Of a DNA stretch of 64,000 bases, positions 10,861 through 51,439 are shown piece after piece (within the stretch, counting starts at the first letter, position 1; the number at the start of each line of letters is the position of its first letter). A program made the translations under genes and the position numbers. The notes below the pieces were generated by a model. That model ran no database searches and had not been told where the DNA came from. It was given only the letters and a program-made list of their open reading frames with translations. This stretch comes from Hydra vulgaris (taxonomy: Eukaryota; Cnidaria; Hydrozoa; Anthoathecata; Hydridae): NCBI RefSeq assembly GCF_038396675.1, contig NC_088921.1:30127501-30191500 (forward strand), given 5' to 3'.

Positions 10861-12060
10861 AAAATTGCAAGTATGGTACCAGTATCAAAATCTGGAGATG
10901 TTACAAGCGTCTCCAATTACAGACTATTCTAAATATTACCATGCTTTTTAAAACTATTTGAGTACATTATGTATTTCAGAATATTTACCTTTCTAGAAAT
11001 TAACAATAAACAATTAGGATTTAAAAACAATCATACCACTGATCAAGCAATTATTATCTTGTTCAAAAGATTTTTCAGGCGTTTAATAAAAATAAATTTA
11101 CGTTAGGTGTATTTATTGATCTTAGCAAAGCATTTGACTCTGTTGATCATCATAATCTCTTAAATAAACTAGAAGATTACAGAATTAAACATTCAAATAC
11201 TAAATGGTTTCAAAGCTATTTGTCAAATAGGAAACAATATATTTTTTTAGCTGCGGAGAAACTAATAGTATAAATATAAACTGCGGGATTCCCCAAAGGT
11301 TAATTTTAGAACACTCTCATTTTTAAACTATATTAATAATTGAAGCAAATCTTGTAATTTCGTCTGTTAAAACAAAATAACGTCTATAGACGTTATTTTG
11401 TTTGCTGATGATTTTTCCCATAAATTTGTTTCACTCTCATCATGGTATAAAAATATTGTTTAATTCAGTTAACCTGGAACTCTTACAAAATGGTTTAATG
11501 CAAATAAATTTTCTATTAATTTAACTGAAACAAGGCATTTTTCTATCGCTTTCTTGAACGTGTGAAAAAATCTCCTTTAAACTTCCAATACTTTGTATTG
11601 GCAGTCAAGCAATAAAAAGAGAACATTCATTAAAATTTCTAGGCGTACTCCTTAACAAAAATGTAACTTGGACAGATGATATACATTATCTTGGAGGTAA
11701 AATCTCAATAAACAATATAAAGCGAGGCCTTTATTAAATCAAACTTGTTTAAAATTGCTATAATTCTCCTTTATTCATTGTTATTTGAATTACGCAAATG
11801 TAGCTTGGTGTAGCACAAACCAAAACAAAATTAAAAAACTTTTTAATAAATAAAAAAATACAGTTAAAATATTATCAAATGTTTTACACACTCATCTAAT
11901 GTAGGGCGTTTTACACACTCATCTAATGTAGGCCGTTTTACACACTCATCTAATGTAGGCCGTTTTACACACTTATACACAAAAACTTTTTATACAGCTG
12001 AATTTACACAATGCCTACTAACAAAACATTTTTCATCTTTTAATTTTTATGTTCAAAATG
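10860..12060 (+). pseudogene. LINE reverse transcriptase (jockey/CR1-like), degenerate
   Basis: Recognisable motifs in order are VPVSKSGDVTSVSNYR (10,880), the fingers/palm box GVFIDLSKAFDSVDHHNLL (11,110), WFQSYLSNRKQ (11,205), a degraded VPQG-like GFPKG (11,285), LFADDFSHKF (catalytic FADD, 11,400) and LKFLGVLLNKNVTWTDDI (11,630). These are the successive reverse-transcriptase blocks of a non-LTR element. Several stops and a triplicated 29-bp segment at 11,885-11,972 make it non-functional. Confidence 0.85.
11885..11972. repeat. 29-bp tandem triplication within LINE
   Basis: Three copies of GTTTTACACACTCATCTAAT plus GTAGGNC. The unit corresponds to the VGRYTHS segment of the LINE protein, so it arose by local duplication inside the element. 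Confidence 0.85.
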
Positions 12061-13540
12061 AATAGAAAAATAACACTAAACATTTTTGGTTTGTTATTCA
12101 TATTAAATAAGATTTTTCAATTTTTTTTTAATAAATTTGCCGTTAAAAGTAAATAAAATTTTTGTATTTGTAAAATATACAAATAGCGGCCGCAAAAAGA
12201 AAACAAAGTAGTCCTGTCCAAAGTAGTCCTGTCTCGCCAAGATTGGCAAAAATAGTCTTAACGCCAATAGATACTTAACCAGATACTCAAACGACACTTA
12301 TTTTCAGCCTAAAAGTTTTTTTTGCTTAAAAAAAACTTAAGCTTTGTTGCTGCTGTCATTGCTTTTAATAATAATTTTCTATCAATATAATAATTGTCGT
12401 TTCACTGTGTATAAATAAATAATTATAACTATTAAAACTATTATTACTAATACCATTTTATTATTATTACTATTTTGTTTATATTGGTATGTTATATCTT
12501 TAGGTATTATTACAATATATTAAAATGTTAAAAGCCTTAAATTTATGATATATTAAAATATTATTATATATAATATATTAAAATACTAAAAGCCTTAAAT
12601 TTAATAAATATTAAGTTTATTAATCCAAACTAAATTATTAAAGAAAAATAGTATTTTATATGTATATATTATATTAAACTTTTGTCGAACCAAGTTTAAT
12701 CGGTTTTATATTACATGTTGTTCACCACAACCTTTGCGATGAATTTGTTTTAATCAACTTTGATATATCTAATATTTTTTTATTGTCAAAAACAATTGAA
12801 AATGTTTCATTCTCTTTATGGATGATGTAACCAGGTACTATAACAAGTTACTATGAGCTACCTTGGATACATAACTTAGTTAAGCTACTTACTTGTAAAG
12901 TACGTATTATACAACATTTTGTTATATTTGTTTATTATTTATATAATCATTGTATGCATATGCTTGCAAATGGTACCGACAACAAGACTTTTGTTCCCAG
13001 GCTAAATCACCAAGTTTGTATTTAAACTTACATTAGGTTTGGAGCTTTTACAATGCCTGAAAGCGTCGTTATTACAAAATCAAAAAATTATGTGTCCGCC
13101 GCTGTGAAGGGTGAAGGAAACACCCAGGGATGTCACGTTTTTTTATTTTAAAAAACGAAAAAAAAATGTTTGAAGACTGCTATAAAAAAGCTATAGCCGG
13201 TTACATTTTCCATAACTAGTAAAAAGTCCTGCATAATATATTTGCACAAAAAATCTGTAAGAAAGTGAATTGTCCTGCAGTGAATCTTGAAATCAGTGTA
13301 CTTTCTAAACATCAGTGGTTTTTGTTGTTGTAACTTTTGATTTGAAAACCAAAATAAGTTCAACATTTTGGTTATATTATCTTCAAATGTATGGCTGTCA
13401 AGTTTTTAAAAAATTATAATCTGAACAAAAAGTACAATCAGGTTTAGAACCAACGACACCGAAATTTTTCACTCTCTACATAAGGTTAAAAACATATTGT
13501 GTTTTGCAAAATATTAACATATGTCGCCTAGAAAAGTAAG
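12060..13540. other. AT-rich sequence, no gene seen
   Basis: No coding family recognised. There is a diverged direct repeat around 12,515-12,615 (AAAAGCCTTAAATTTA twice) and a short AGTCCTGTC repeat at 12,210-12,232. A small open frame beginning ATGCCTGAAAGCGTC near 13,050 has no recognisable similarity. Confidence 0.4.
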
Positions 13541-13660
13541 AATACACATTTGAAGTGGGTAATAAATACATCATATCTGAGGTGCCTAATAAATACACAT
13601 TTGAGGTGCGTAATAAATACACATTTGAAGTACCTTATAAATACACATTTGAAGTGGGTA
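13541..13660. repeat. 24-bp minisatellite
   Basis: Five diverged copies of a 24-bp unit around AATACACATTTGAAGTGGGT. Because the unit is a multiple of three it stays open on both strands, which explains the ORFs there. Confidence 0.8.
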
Positions 13661-13781
13661 TTTATAAGGCTCCTAAAGTTGAATGAGTATAAAAAAATAC
13701 AACAAATATTGTTGGGATTATTTTCTTCATCAAACAAAAAAACAACAATCTTTAAATATATTAATCTTTTTTCCTAGTTTA

Positions 13782-15558
13782 CATAGTAATCATCCAGTCC
13801 TCAACTGAAGGTGTCAATGCTGCACTTACTTTCAGAAAGTGTGAACAAATTCTCCAGACTGCACGAAGAAGTCGTTACAGCACAAACCCTAAATCTCCAA
13901 ATGAGGCAGTTCTAAACATGTTGCAACCGAATCCATTTTCTAACATCTACAAAGGCCTTGTAGAGTATGAGAATCAACTAGCTTTGTTCTTTTGCTCTTC
14001 AAGACTGCTAACATATTTGTCAGGTAAACTATTTTTAAGCTATAATTCACTTCAATATCGAAATGGGGAAACTTAACCTAAAATAATTTTTTATCTTGCC
14101 TGTTCTGCATGTTTTAATGACTGGACGAAAAGAAGGTCTCTACCTACATGTTTTTAAAAAGGTTCACGAACTTTCTACAATTCTAGCGCCACAGATTGTG
14201 ATGGCTGACTATGAAATTGCAATTGGAAATCCTGCCAAAGCTGTTTTTCCAAACATAAGAGTAACCGGTTGCATATTTTATTATGCCCACGCAATTTTCA
14301 AAAAGATTAGGGCCATTGGTCTGCAAGTGGAATATACTAGGAATAATAACCCAATCATCAGAAAATGGTGTCGTAAGTTTATTTCCATGTGCTTGTTCCC
14401 ACCCAATTTAGTTAGGCCTGAAGTTGACAAACTAAAAGCTGAAGCTAACCATCACAGTGTCATCGCTGTTAAACAAAAAATGAAAAAGTTTGTTCAGTAT
14501 TACGAAAGGTATTGGATGCTCCAAAGATCTCTTGAGATGTTTTCTGTTCATGGCCCTCGTTATCGTACTAACAACGTGTCTAAATCCTTACACTCCAAAA
14601 TGAGTCGTTCAATGACAGCACACCCTGGGTTTTGATGTTTCTTGGACGAGCTTCAATAAAATGTAAATTTTTATATAATAGCACTTTAGTGTTCTGAACA
14701 AATAGATGCAGCAGTTGAGATCCTATTCTTTACAATTTTGAAATGGGAACTTTATATTTTGCATGCTCATTACCTACAGACACCTGCTTATGTTAGCATT
14801 AATAAATGATATTTGTGGCTAGGAACAAAATTTTTATTTTGTTCCATGCTACTATGTAATTATTTAACCAACCAATAAAACAGTACAGATAAAATGCAAT
14901 CAATCGAAAAAAAATTATCTTTAGAAAATCAATTTTAAATAGGTCGTCTATCCAATGGAAGTTGAGATTCTCCAGATCCAGAATGGTTCCCAACCTTGAA
15001 GAGAACTGCGTCAAGATTGTCAAAGACAGCATGAGCGTCTTTGTGGGTATGAAGAAAAGCTTGCAAATGAATGGACTACAATCAAATTTCCTAAAAGCTG
15101 CATTCTTCCTCTGCAACGATATGACAATGCCGAGTGATCAGGAAGTTCAAAAATTCATTGAACAGGTTAGATAATTAATTACAATTTTTAATAATAAACA
15201 AAAATTATTTACTGCATTGTATTCATGTTAGGGGCTTGTTGTTGTTGACAGGTGGCGACCTCCCTTTATCGGGACAGTGATTAGGAATTCTACTAGTTAG
15301 ATGTCTTATATTTATATATTTTTTTAGGACCAAACTGTTGATGGAGAGTCTCAATCAAATAGACAAGCTGCTGTGGTGGACAGACCAATTGAAAATGTCT
15401 GCAAAGTTTGCCTCATCAACAATCTTCAAGCTGTTGTTTTCCCTTGCCGCCATCTTTGTTTATGCCAGCGATGTGATGAACCCATTCAAAGTACTTCTAC
15501 TAATCACTGTCCAGTATGCAGAGGACCAACAGCAAATTTTATAAATGTCTTTGTTTAA
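13782..15558 (+). pseudogene. MULE transposase ending in a RING finger, broken
   Basis: The conserved part of a Mutator-like (MULE) transposase is legible. An upstream exon (13,790-14,023) reads TLSGK-type linker sequence ending FCSSRLLTYLSG, then an apparent ~70-base intron. Next is 14,096-14,635 with VLMTGRKEGLY, the catalytic-region IVMADYEIAI (second-Asp box) and VTGCIFYYAHAIF (the GCxFHxxQ box), then HGPRYRTNNVSKSLH and HPGF. At 14,635 a TGA replaces the TGG expected in HPGFW; CFLDELQ follows in frame. Exon-like sequence at 14,962-15,165 continues the C-terminal region and a last exon at 15,327 encodes a RING finger. No terminal inverted repeats were found. It could instead be a domesticated gene with one nonsense change. 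Confidence 0.7.
15327..15558 (+). CDS. RING (C3HC4) finger exon, last exon of MULE-like gene
   Basis: After an acceptor TTTTTTTAG at 15,326, the frame reads C-x2-C-x11-C-x-H-x3-C-x2-C-x13-C-P-V-C and stops after NFINVFV. All eight zinc ligands of a C3HC4 RING are present and the spacing is that of the C-terminal RING of IAP-type E3 ubiquitin ligases. The upstream donor is GTTAGA at 15,166, after KFIEQ. The RING is intact while the transposase part ahead of it has a nonsense codon. Whether the two belong to one transcript is inference from frame, spacing and splice sites. Confidence 0.65.
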
Positions 15559-15559
15559 T

Positions 15560-16210
15560 GTATTATTTAATGTAATATTTAATATACTATTGCATACATT
15601 AAAATTTGAATTTATTTAACTGATTCGATTCTAGAAGAATCTGTTCTTGATGGTGGTTCTATATTATTCGACTGAAACAAGTTTTAACAACTTAATTTAA
15701 AAAATTCGTCTGTAAACAAATCAATCCTATCGAAGAAAGTTCAAGTTCGATTTTAAATAGCTGCGATCAATAAAAAGTTCGATTGTCTCATTCTATTCTA
15801 TTTAAATTCGGTTACAGTATGTGACGCGCATCAAAAAAGAATTTTATAAGGATAAATTTATATACTATACAAACAGATGTTTTAATTTATTTATATAAGT
15901 ACAATAAAAATTTAAAATAATAACAACAGTTTATAAATTTAATTAAATACAAAAAAATTAATAAAAACGTGACATTTTATGAAACTGAGTAACAACTCGT
16001 TTTTCTTTACATTTTTAGACACCCAACGTAATAAAAAAACTTAAACACTTGATATATTGTTTTTATTTGAAATTTTATGTAAACCGACTGTATTTTTTTC
16101 AAAGTTTACCATTATAGCAAAATTATATAAGTAAATAATAATAAAAAAAAAATCTTTTTCCAATAGTTATACTGAGTTTTTCAAAAATTCAGTTTCAACA
16201 AAAAAGGAAA
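15560..16210. other. AT-rich sequence downstream of the MULE-RING locus
   Basis: No gene seen. TTTAATGTATTATTTAATGTAATATTTAATATAC just after the stop is a short repeat of about 12 bp (given here in pieces: TTTAATGTATTA, TTTAATGTAATA). Confidence 0.4.
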
Positions 16211-16213
16211 GTT

Positions 16214-16455
16214 GTTAACCAGCACTAGAGAATTACTGTTAACCAGCACTAGAGAATTACTGTTAACCAGCACTAGAGAATTATCGTTAACTAACACTAG
16301 AGAATTATCGTTAACCAACGCTTGAGAATTATCGTTAACCAGCACTAGAGAATTATCGTTAACCAGCTCTAGAGAATTATCGCTAATTAACACTTGAGAA
16401 ATATTGTTATCAGCGCTAGAGAATTATTGTTAATCAACACTAAACAATTACCTTT
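16214..16455. repeat. 24-bp minisatellite, about ten copies
   Basis: Unit GTTAACCAGCACTAGAGAAT plus TA(C/T)(T/C). The first copies are nearly identical and those after 16,385 are diverged, so expansion is probably at the left side. A minus-strand open frame across it (LVNDNSLVLVN repeats) is a by-product of the 24-bp period. Confidence 0.9.
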
Positions 16456-16459
16456 AACT

Positions 16460-19977
<3,518 letters not shown>

Positions 19978-19988
19978 ATATATTTTAG

Positions 19989-44959
<24,971 letters not shown>

Positions 44960-44976
44960 ACTGTTTGGGCTTTTGG

Positions 44977-44982
44977 AATAAA
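44977..44982 (+). promoter_or_regulatory. Candidate polyadenylation signal
   Basis: AATAAA 17 bases after the stop, with a second AATAAA at 45,024-45,029. Which is used is unknown. Confidence 0.5.
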
Positions 44983-45029
44983 TTGATTAAAATCTGTTTG
45001 AATATGAGCCAACATAAAAAAACAATAAA

Positions 45030-45957
45030 ATCTGATGTTTGTGTCCCGTGTCGGGATTTCGTGTAAAATGTCATGTATAATATTTGGGTTTTTGCATTCT
45101 ATGAGTGCCAAATATCAATATATAGCCGAATAATGTATTTGAGTTAGGCTGCATATTGGTCTTATGTTATTTTTGTATATTTGTTACAAGTTCAAATTCA
45201 GTTATTTTTTTCGATAAAAATTGATATTGACGATCGGGTTACGTTTCGGCACAACGGTAACAGTTTTAGATAATGGAACAAAAATTTTTTTAAATGTTCA
45301 TTATTTTGTACATGACTAGAAAATAGAGTATATAAAAAACAATTAGTAAAACTAATTATATACTTTTTCATTACTAGGTTGTTTTTGATTTTTATTTTTT
45401 ATTCGGAACTTTAAATAAGAATAGTGTTTAATAAAAACCATAATAAAAACAAAACGCAGTTAATATCTTATAGATTACTATTATTCTATGGTTTTGAGAT
45501 ATTTAACAGTTCAAGTTATGTAATTTTGTTATTTTTTTTGCGTATTTTCTGAGCTTGAAATAAATCACAAAGTTTTTTTTTTAATGTTTTCTATTCAACA
45601 TCCGTAATCGCTGAGATTATCTTAGTTACTTTATCGCAACAATTGGCCGAACAAATACTAAATTAAACATACATTGTTCGGGAAAAACAATCTGTGTTGA
45701 TTTATTTCGAAAATTTTGAATCAATCATTCTTTATAGTTTTGTTTATACCTGAAGACGCACAATAAAAAAACTTCCATTGTTTAAAAGTTTGCTGATTTT
45801 TGTAGCTTAAATTAATATTTTTAGAGTACAACGATTTCAAAGATATAATGTAGAATTAGTAAACATTTACTGGTTGATTATATCGATTATAAGTTAATTT
45901 CTTCCTAGAATTTCTTTGTCTTCCGAGAGGCTTCAGTGACTAAATTCTCCTTGTGTG
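45030..45957. other. Sequence between the sulfatase-like gene and the first Transib
   Basis: AT-rich; no gene seen on either strand. The first part may be 3' UTR. Confidence 0.5.
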
Positions 45958-46098
45958 CACAGTGGGTCAGAATTCACTTTTACTGGAGAAAATTCATAAC
46001 TAATTTAATATTAGAGCTATATTCACTAAAATTAGTAAGAGTGCTAATATGATGTCTGCGCTTTTTATTAAGGTAATATACAACCGATTTTTGTTACC

Positions 46099-46200
46099 TG
46101 CAGATATTTTATAAGTGCTATATTCACTAAATTTGGCAAGAGTACCAATATGAGTACTCATGCCGAATTTAGTGAATATAGCACTTATAAAATATCTGCA
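46099..46200. repeat. 40-bp stem inverted repeat inside Transib
   Basis: Positions 46,099-46,138 and 46,161-46,200 are reverse complements with one mismatch and a 22-base loop. Part of the arm (GCTATATTCACTAAA) also occurs as a diverged direct copy at about 46,016. It lies in the subterminal non-coding region of the Transib. Confidence 0.9.
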
Positions 46201-46411
46201 TAAATTAAGTTGCTATGGATACTTGTATTGCTTAGTTACCGGATACTTTCCTTAGTTACAACGTGGTAAATTGATATTTGAATATTTTATCGGATTTTTG
46301 ACCCACCTATATTAAATAACAATTGAGTATTTAGGTAAATAATGTTTTAGGAATAATAAAAGCAAAAAATAGTACAAGAAAACATTGTCAATTTCAAATT
46401 ACATCAAAAAA

Positions 46412-48130
46412 TTATAAAACAATAATATCGTTTGAAGATTGTTTAAGTAATTGTAAAACATCTGAAGGAAATGCTTTATGATTTTTTTGGTGTGATGTTG
46501 ATTTACGCAGTGATGAAATAACAGGATCACTAGAAATTAGGAGTCTATTGATAAGATCAGTATTTGTTGCTCTTCTGAATGTTTTTTGGCTGAAATTTTC
46601 GCGATAAGATTTGAAGTCTTTATTTCTAGCCTCTTGAGCTTCCTCTGACATAAGTCCGATGGGTAATGTAAGGCTTTTAATTATGTTATGTCCATGTATC
46701 AATACTTTGTGAACTGATTGAGCCATGTAATACCATGGATAAAGGGACACAAATAGTCTAACAGTGTCAAAACAATAATCCTTGAATTTTAGGCAGTCTA
46801 TTTCATATTCTGAATAGAGCGTTACCAAGATAATGTATAATCTGTTCAATACCCAGAATTTCAGCTGTTTGTTCACATGCAGCAAAAGCACGCCTTGAGG
46901 TATTGCCATGATTGCTTATTCCAGAACCACCACTTTTAGGGAAATCAACAACAAGTCCCATTTTGTTCATTAAATCAGTCTAAATCTTTTGTTTAGCTAC
47001 AGATATCTTTTCTTTGTGTTCTTTAGATCTTGCTTGCCACTTTCTTGTTTCTTTTTTATATGCAATGTGCAATACCATCTCAAAAAATTGAATCCATGCA
47101 TAAAGACTGGAAAGACTATAATTGAACTCTCTGTTAGTATAATCTATATTATGGAAATCAAGACTACTTATATTTTTGGAGAGACACAGCACACTGAACA
47201 GTATTGGTATGAGATTAATTTTTTCAGATAATATCGTTTGAATCTTCCCATCAATCATTGTAAGTTTAACAATACAATTCACTTCAATACAATAGAAGAT
47301 CCGCAAACCTCTAATAAAATCATACCCAAACTTTCTATCTCACTTTTAATGTACTGATCTTCTTCAATCACAGATTCCTTGGATTCCATTTTGTATGCAA
47401 ATCTTGTGGGTCTACAATAGGCTGTGGAGGATGACTTTTGATTTCTCCAAATAGGCGCCTTTTCGTTGCTGTTGTTAAATCCAGTCAAATCCAATGGGAC
47501 TAGACAGGTAATAAATAATAATTCTTCACGCTTTAAATCTCTGTTAATGTCAGGTTCTGATAAAACTTGTTTATAAATGCTCTGGCCTGTAGCATTATCA
47601 AAACCAGCCTTACACGTGAGTGCCATTGTTTTTATTGCTTTGTCGTTCAATATCAAGTGCCTAAGCACAGGTTCTTGAACTGCACAGACTCTTTGCAAAG
47701 TATGAATCATTAAATCTTTTAAAGAAACTGAAGCTGAATAGTCCTCCTCTGTTATATTTTCAGGATAACATTTCAATTTTGCATCTCTGACATCATTGCG
47801 AGCGAGGTAGATGTTATATTCTTTCTCCAAGGCTCCGCTTCTAATCAATTGATAGGAAGCTTTTGTCAGACTTGTATCAATTATTAAAGCCAGCACTTTG
47901 TCTTTTGAATATTTAGTTGCTTTATCTGTATTTGAAATATTTAAAACGTTCTTGGCAGCATTAACAATAGATTCATCTCTAAATTTTTTATTAGCAGCAA
48001 AAAATAATTCATTGGATGAATGAGATTCAATTATATTAGATACACGCCGTTTTATAGTTTTATTAGAACTATTATCAAATGCAACTGGTTTTCGACCACG
48101 TCTACTTGCAGTTGGTTCATTGTCTTTTTT
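46412..48130 (-). pseudogene. Transib transposase (RAG1 core relative), broken
   Basis: N-terminal part from 48,130: GRKPVAFDNSSNKTIKRRVS and SSNELFFAANKKF. Then 47,279-47,896 with CKAGFDNATGQSIYKQ (first catalytic Asp region) and PLDLTGFNN, CRPTRFAYKME. After a frameshift near 47,290, VKLTMIDGKIQ has the second Asp, followed by LYAWIQFFEMVLHIAYK. A stop at about 46,979 precedes KMGLVVDFPKSGG and GNTSRRAFAACE. After another frameshift near 46,830 the 46,412-46,909 part holds YPWYYMAQSVHKVLIHG and LMSEEAQEARNKDFKSYR, where the conserved Glu corresponds to the RAG1 catalytic Glu. All three acidic residues persist but the frame is broken three times. Confidence 0.85.
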
Positions 48131-48489
48131 CTGACAATTAAATATTCATTAAGCTAGTTCACAAACTTCTTTTCAAAATTTTTGACATAGCTTCTTTATA
48201 AATTAAATATTTACTTTCAATTTTAACAAATTATTTAAGATATGAATATAAAAACTAATAATTTTGAGACTACAATAAAAACAAAACAAAACTTTTCAAT
48301 TATAAAACTAAACAGAACTTTTTAAACACATTTTTAAACAAAACTTGTTAATATTATGATAAAATAATAACAAATAATATTATGAGATAATATATGATAA
48401 TATATTTCTCATAATATTAACATAATTATGTTAATATTATGATAAAATAAAAACTAAACACTTAATGTTAGTCTTCAATTTCCATTTTG

Positions 48490-50453
48490 CAGTTAATAAA
48501 AAATATAGTTTTGACCAGAATGTGAATCCCATTTTGAATAAGACCATTGATTGTAACCTTGACACTGGATCCAATTTTCTTCTAGTAGACTTTCAGAATA
48601 AGTTTCCCAACATACAAGACAAGCATAATTTTGTTCTGCACTTGTCTTTATTTTTTTTTTGTCATCTTTTTTGTTTAATTGTTTTTTAACTTTTTTTAAT
48701 ATACTAAGCAGCAGAATCTCCTTATTGCCATGATCTGCAAAGGATTGACAGGCAGAACTTTTTTTTGGTTTCTTTAAAATTTCTTTCTTATCAGTTTTTT
48801 TGTTTGTTTGTTTCTTTACTTTTTTTAATATACAATGTAACTGAGTTTCTTTATTACCATGCTCTTTATTATTATTTGTATTATTTGAAAGAGACTGACA
48901 GGTAGATCACTTTTTTTGTTTCTCAACCTTTTAAAAAACAAAAAAACAGTTTCTTAGTTTGCTGCTATTTTAATATAATTCTTTCTGGAGTATCTGTTAA
49001 AATAGCAACTTTTCTTTTTCTTCGTCTCGTCGAATCTACCTTTCTTGGTGCTGCTTTTTGGTAAGGTCGCACAGTTTCTGGAGAAAATGCTTTAGGAGTT
49101 TCAGATAATAACGTTGTCTCCTTATTAATACTATTTTTGACAGATTAACCTGGAGATGATATTAAACGTACTTCAGATTGAGCTCCATGTGATAGCTCAG
49201 ATGCAAGATTTGCTGGTGACAAATGATGGTAAAAAATAATTAGCAAAAATGTTTGCATTGTACAGATATACACCAGTTTTTTGAAAACCCTTTGTAATTT
49301 TAGTACACATTATAGCTAATGGCATGAATCAGATACAATTTTTGGTATATCATAAATTGTTATGGTTTTTCCAGGATTGTTTCTAAGCCATGCATCTTGT
49401 GCAACTGATAGGTATTTTTAAAAGGTCCAAACACTGATACATCTAGTGGCTGCAGCTTATGGCTGCAGCGTGGTGGTAAAGACAACAAGACTATTCTATT
49501 CTCCTTTGCTAAGTTTAGTGTCAAAGTGTAAGTGAGAAGAGTGATTGTCCAAAATCAACTAAATTTTATATTCATTTGAAGGCTACACATGCCTAATGAA
49601 ATGTTGCATAAAATTTTTGAATTCAATATTTTAACCCAGCCGCTTCAATTACCTACCCCAATACAGTCCGGTGGACCATTATTAACAAAATAATCTTTGT
49701 AATTTTTGTGAGGGAATACAAACATTGGAGGTACTGTATTTCCGGAGGCAGATACAGTGGTTACCATTGTGACATTAGTGCCTCTTTCCCCAGATGTTAT
49801 AGCACCAACATTTCTCTTGCCCTTTACAGCCATAATTTTATTAGGTTTTACAACTGTAGATACACCAGTTTTGTCAACGTTCCATATTGGTCAAGAACTG
49901 AACTTGTATATATAACTTATCCTAACTTAACCATAACTTTAACTAACTTATCAAAAAACACTTTTACATTTGCAGAGTTAAATGATGTTGCCCTATCAAG
50001 GCTAACTGCTTCAGGTTTCCTTATGGAAAATTGAGGAATTCTTTTTAAAAACTACTCATCCACTCTTTTCCAGTCATCTTATTTACTGTCCAAGAATCTG
50101 GTACTTTGATTTTGATTTGAAGAGCACACTCATAGGCAAGAGAACGAAAATCTTTAGGAGTATAGCTGTAAAATATAGATGCCATCTGCAATAAATAATT
50201 TTTTAAGGCGAAAAAACTAATCTAGGTCTGGAATCTTGGGAAAAAATTATTCTAGGTTTGGAATAGCCCATGGATGGGTAACCACCAGAGTTAAGTTTTA
50301 AAATTTATCTTGTTAATGTCATTCTCTTGATGTCAAATTTTTTAGCAGCTGCAGTAACACTTTTTTTCTCCTCCAAAACAGAACTTGCTGCATTACTAAG
50401 CTGCTGGGTTGTGAAAGCACCATTGGAAGTTTTTCTTTTTTTTCATTACGCAT

Positions 50454-50507
<54 letters not shown>

Positions 50508-50590
50508 TGTGTGTGTGTTTAAGTGTGTCTGTGTGTGTGTTAGTATGTGTGTATACACACACTCTCTCTCTCTCTCTAACTGCAATATAC
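48490..50590 (-). pseudogene. pogo/Tigger transposase with PHD-like tail, dead
   Basis: Read on the minus strand: NGAFTTQQLSNAASSVLEEK and SVTAAAKKFDIKRMTL (psq-type helix-turn-helix, about 50,430-50,300), [43 protein letters not shown] (CENP-B-like HTH, about 50,000). The DDE core follows: NVGAITSGERGTNVTMVTTV and GNTVPPMFVFPHKNYKD (49,645-49,833), LSLPPRCSHKLQPLDVSVFG (about 49,440). A Lys-rich tail comes next, then CLVCWETYSESLLEENWIQC (about 48,600), a PHD-like finger. Multiple stops and a (TA)n tract within (50,459-50,501). Not functional. Confidence 0.8.
50459..50580. repeat. (TA)n-(GT)n-(CT)n compound microsatellite
   Basis: About 21 TA units, then GTGTGTGT variants and a final CTCTCTCT run; inside the pogo element. 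Confidence 0.9.
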
Positions 50591-51439
50591 CAATATTTAA
50601 AGTTTTCTAGTTAAATATAATAATATTAAATAGTATATATAAATTGATTATATATAGTATAAATAATCAAAATACAAATGAAATATCATATTTTATATAT
50701 GTTCTGATTATATATACTTTAAATTAGTTATATGTTTTTTAAATATGCACACTATCATAATATTATCATAATAAACATAGTAAACAAGATTCATTTAAAA
50801 AATTTATTCAACTTAAAGATTTTATTGATCAAGTAATATTGAAGTAAAAATATTTTAAAAATATTAAAAAACCAAGTAATTTTAAACCATAATAACATAT
50901 TTAAAAAAAAAGGTTTAAGATATTACCTTATAATTGTTATGAGTATTTTATAATGATTAATTTAAAAGTGGAAATGGACCTCAAAATGTTTACCAAACGA
51001 AATTTTATCTTCTCGTCTGAAAGAGCTGTTTTATTAATCGTTGTCAAATCCTCTCAACTATCCCCTACTAGACAAGGCGACACATCAGTTAGGTTATAAA
51101 AAAACTATAAGAATTGGGGGGAAAAGGATAAGTATAACCAATAGCCAAATAAATGGGTAAAATATAAACACTTAAGTGATTCCATATAAATGCTTTTTTA
51201 AGCATCTAAAAGAAAAACAGCAAAAATATTTTTGTTTACTTTTTTGGTTCAAAATCGAAAAAATGTCTATGCATGATACTGAACCGGGGTCCAACAACCG
51301 TTTGATGCGCATTTTATTACCATTCTTAATACATATCTTTTATCCATTAGATGTTTTGTCATGTGATGAGTACTTTTTGAGAAATTTTAGTTACCCAACT
51401 TGCCCCCATGCTCAACTAGCCCCGCTCTACCCTAATTAA

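Larger units (their letters stand above)
48465..51435 (-). mobile_element. pogo/Tigger-type element nested in Transib
   Basis: The minus-strand 5' end lies near 51,435, where GGGTAGAGCGGGGCTAGTTG begins a terminal-type sequence typical of these elements. The transposase spans 50,600-48,960 and a zinc-finger tail reaches 48,465. The left terminus could not be located. It lies between the two Transib ends and after the Transib N-terminus, in the same strand orientation. Confidence 0.65.

Noticed and set aside
13148..13366. 72-codon minus-strand ORF and similar short ORFs in AT-rich spacers
   Set aside because: No family similarity, no splice or start context, and base composition like the surrounding non-coding DNA.
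16214..16455. CRISPR-like array (24-bp repeats), also the arrays at 20.4 and 25.4 kb
   Set aside because: Units are head to tail with no unique spacers, and the genome is eukaryotic.
45958..46010. RSS-like nonamers 12 or 23 bp after the Transib heptamers
   Set aside because: The sequences at these spacings do not resemble ACAAAAACC at either end.
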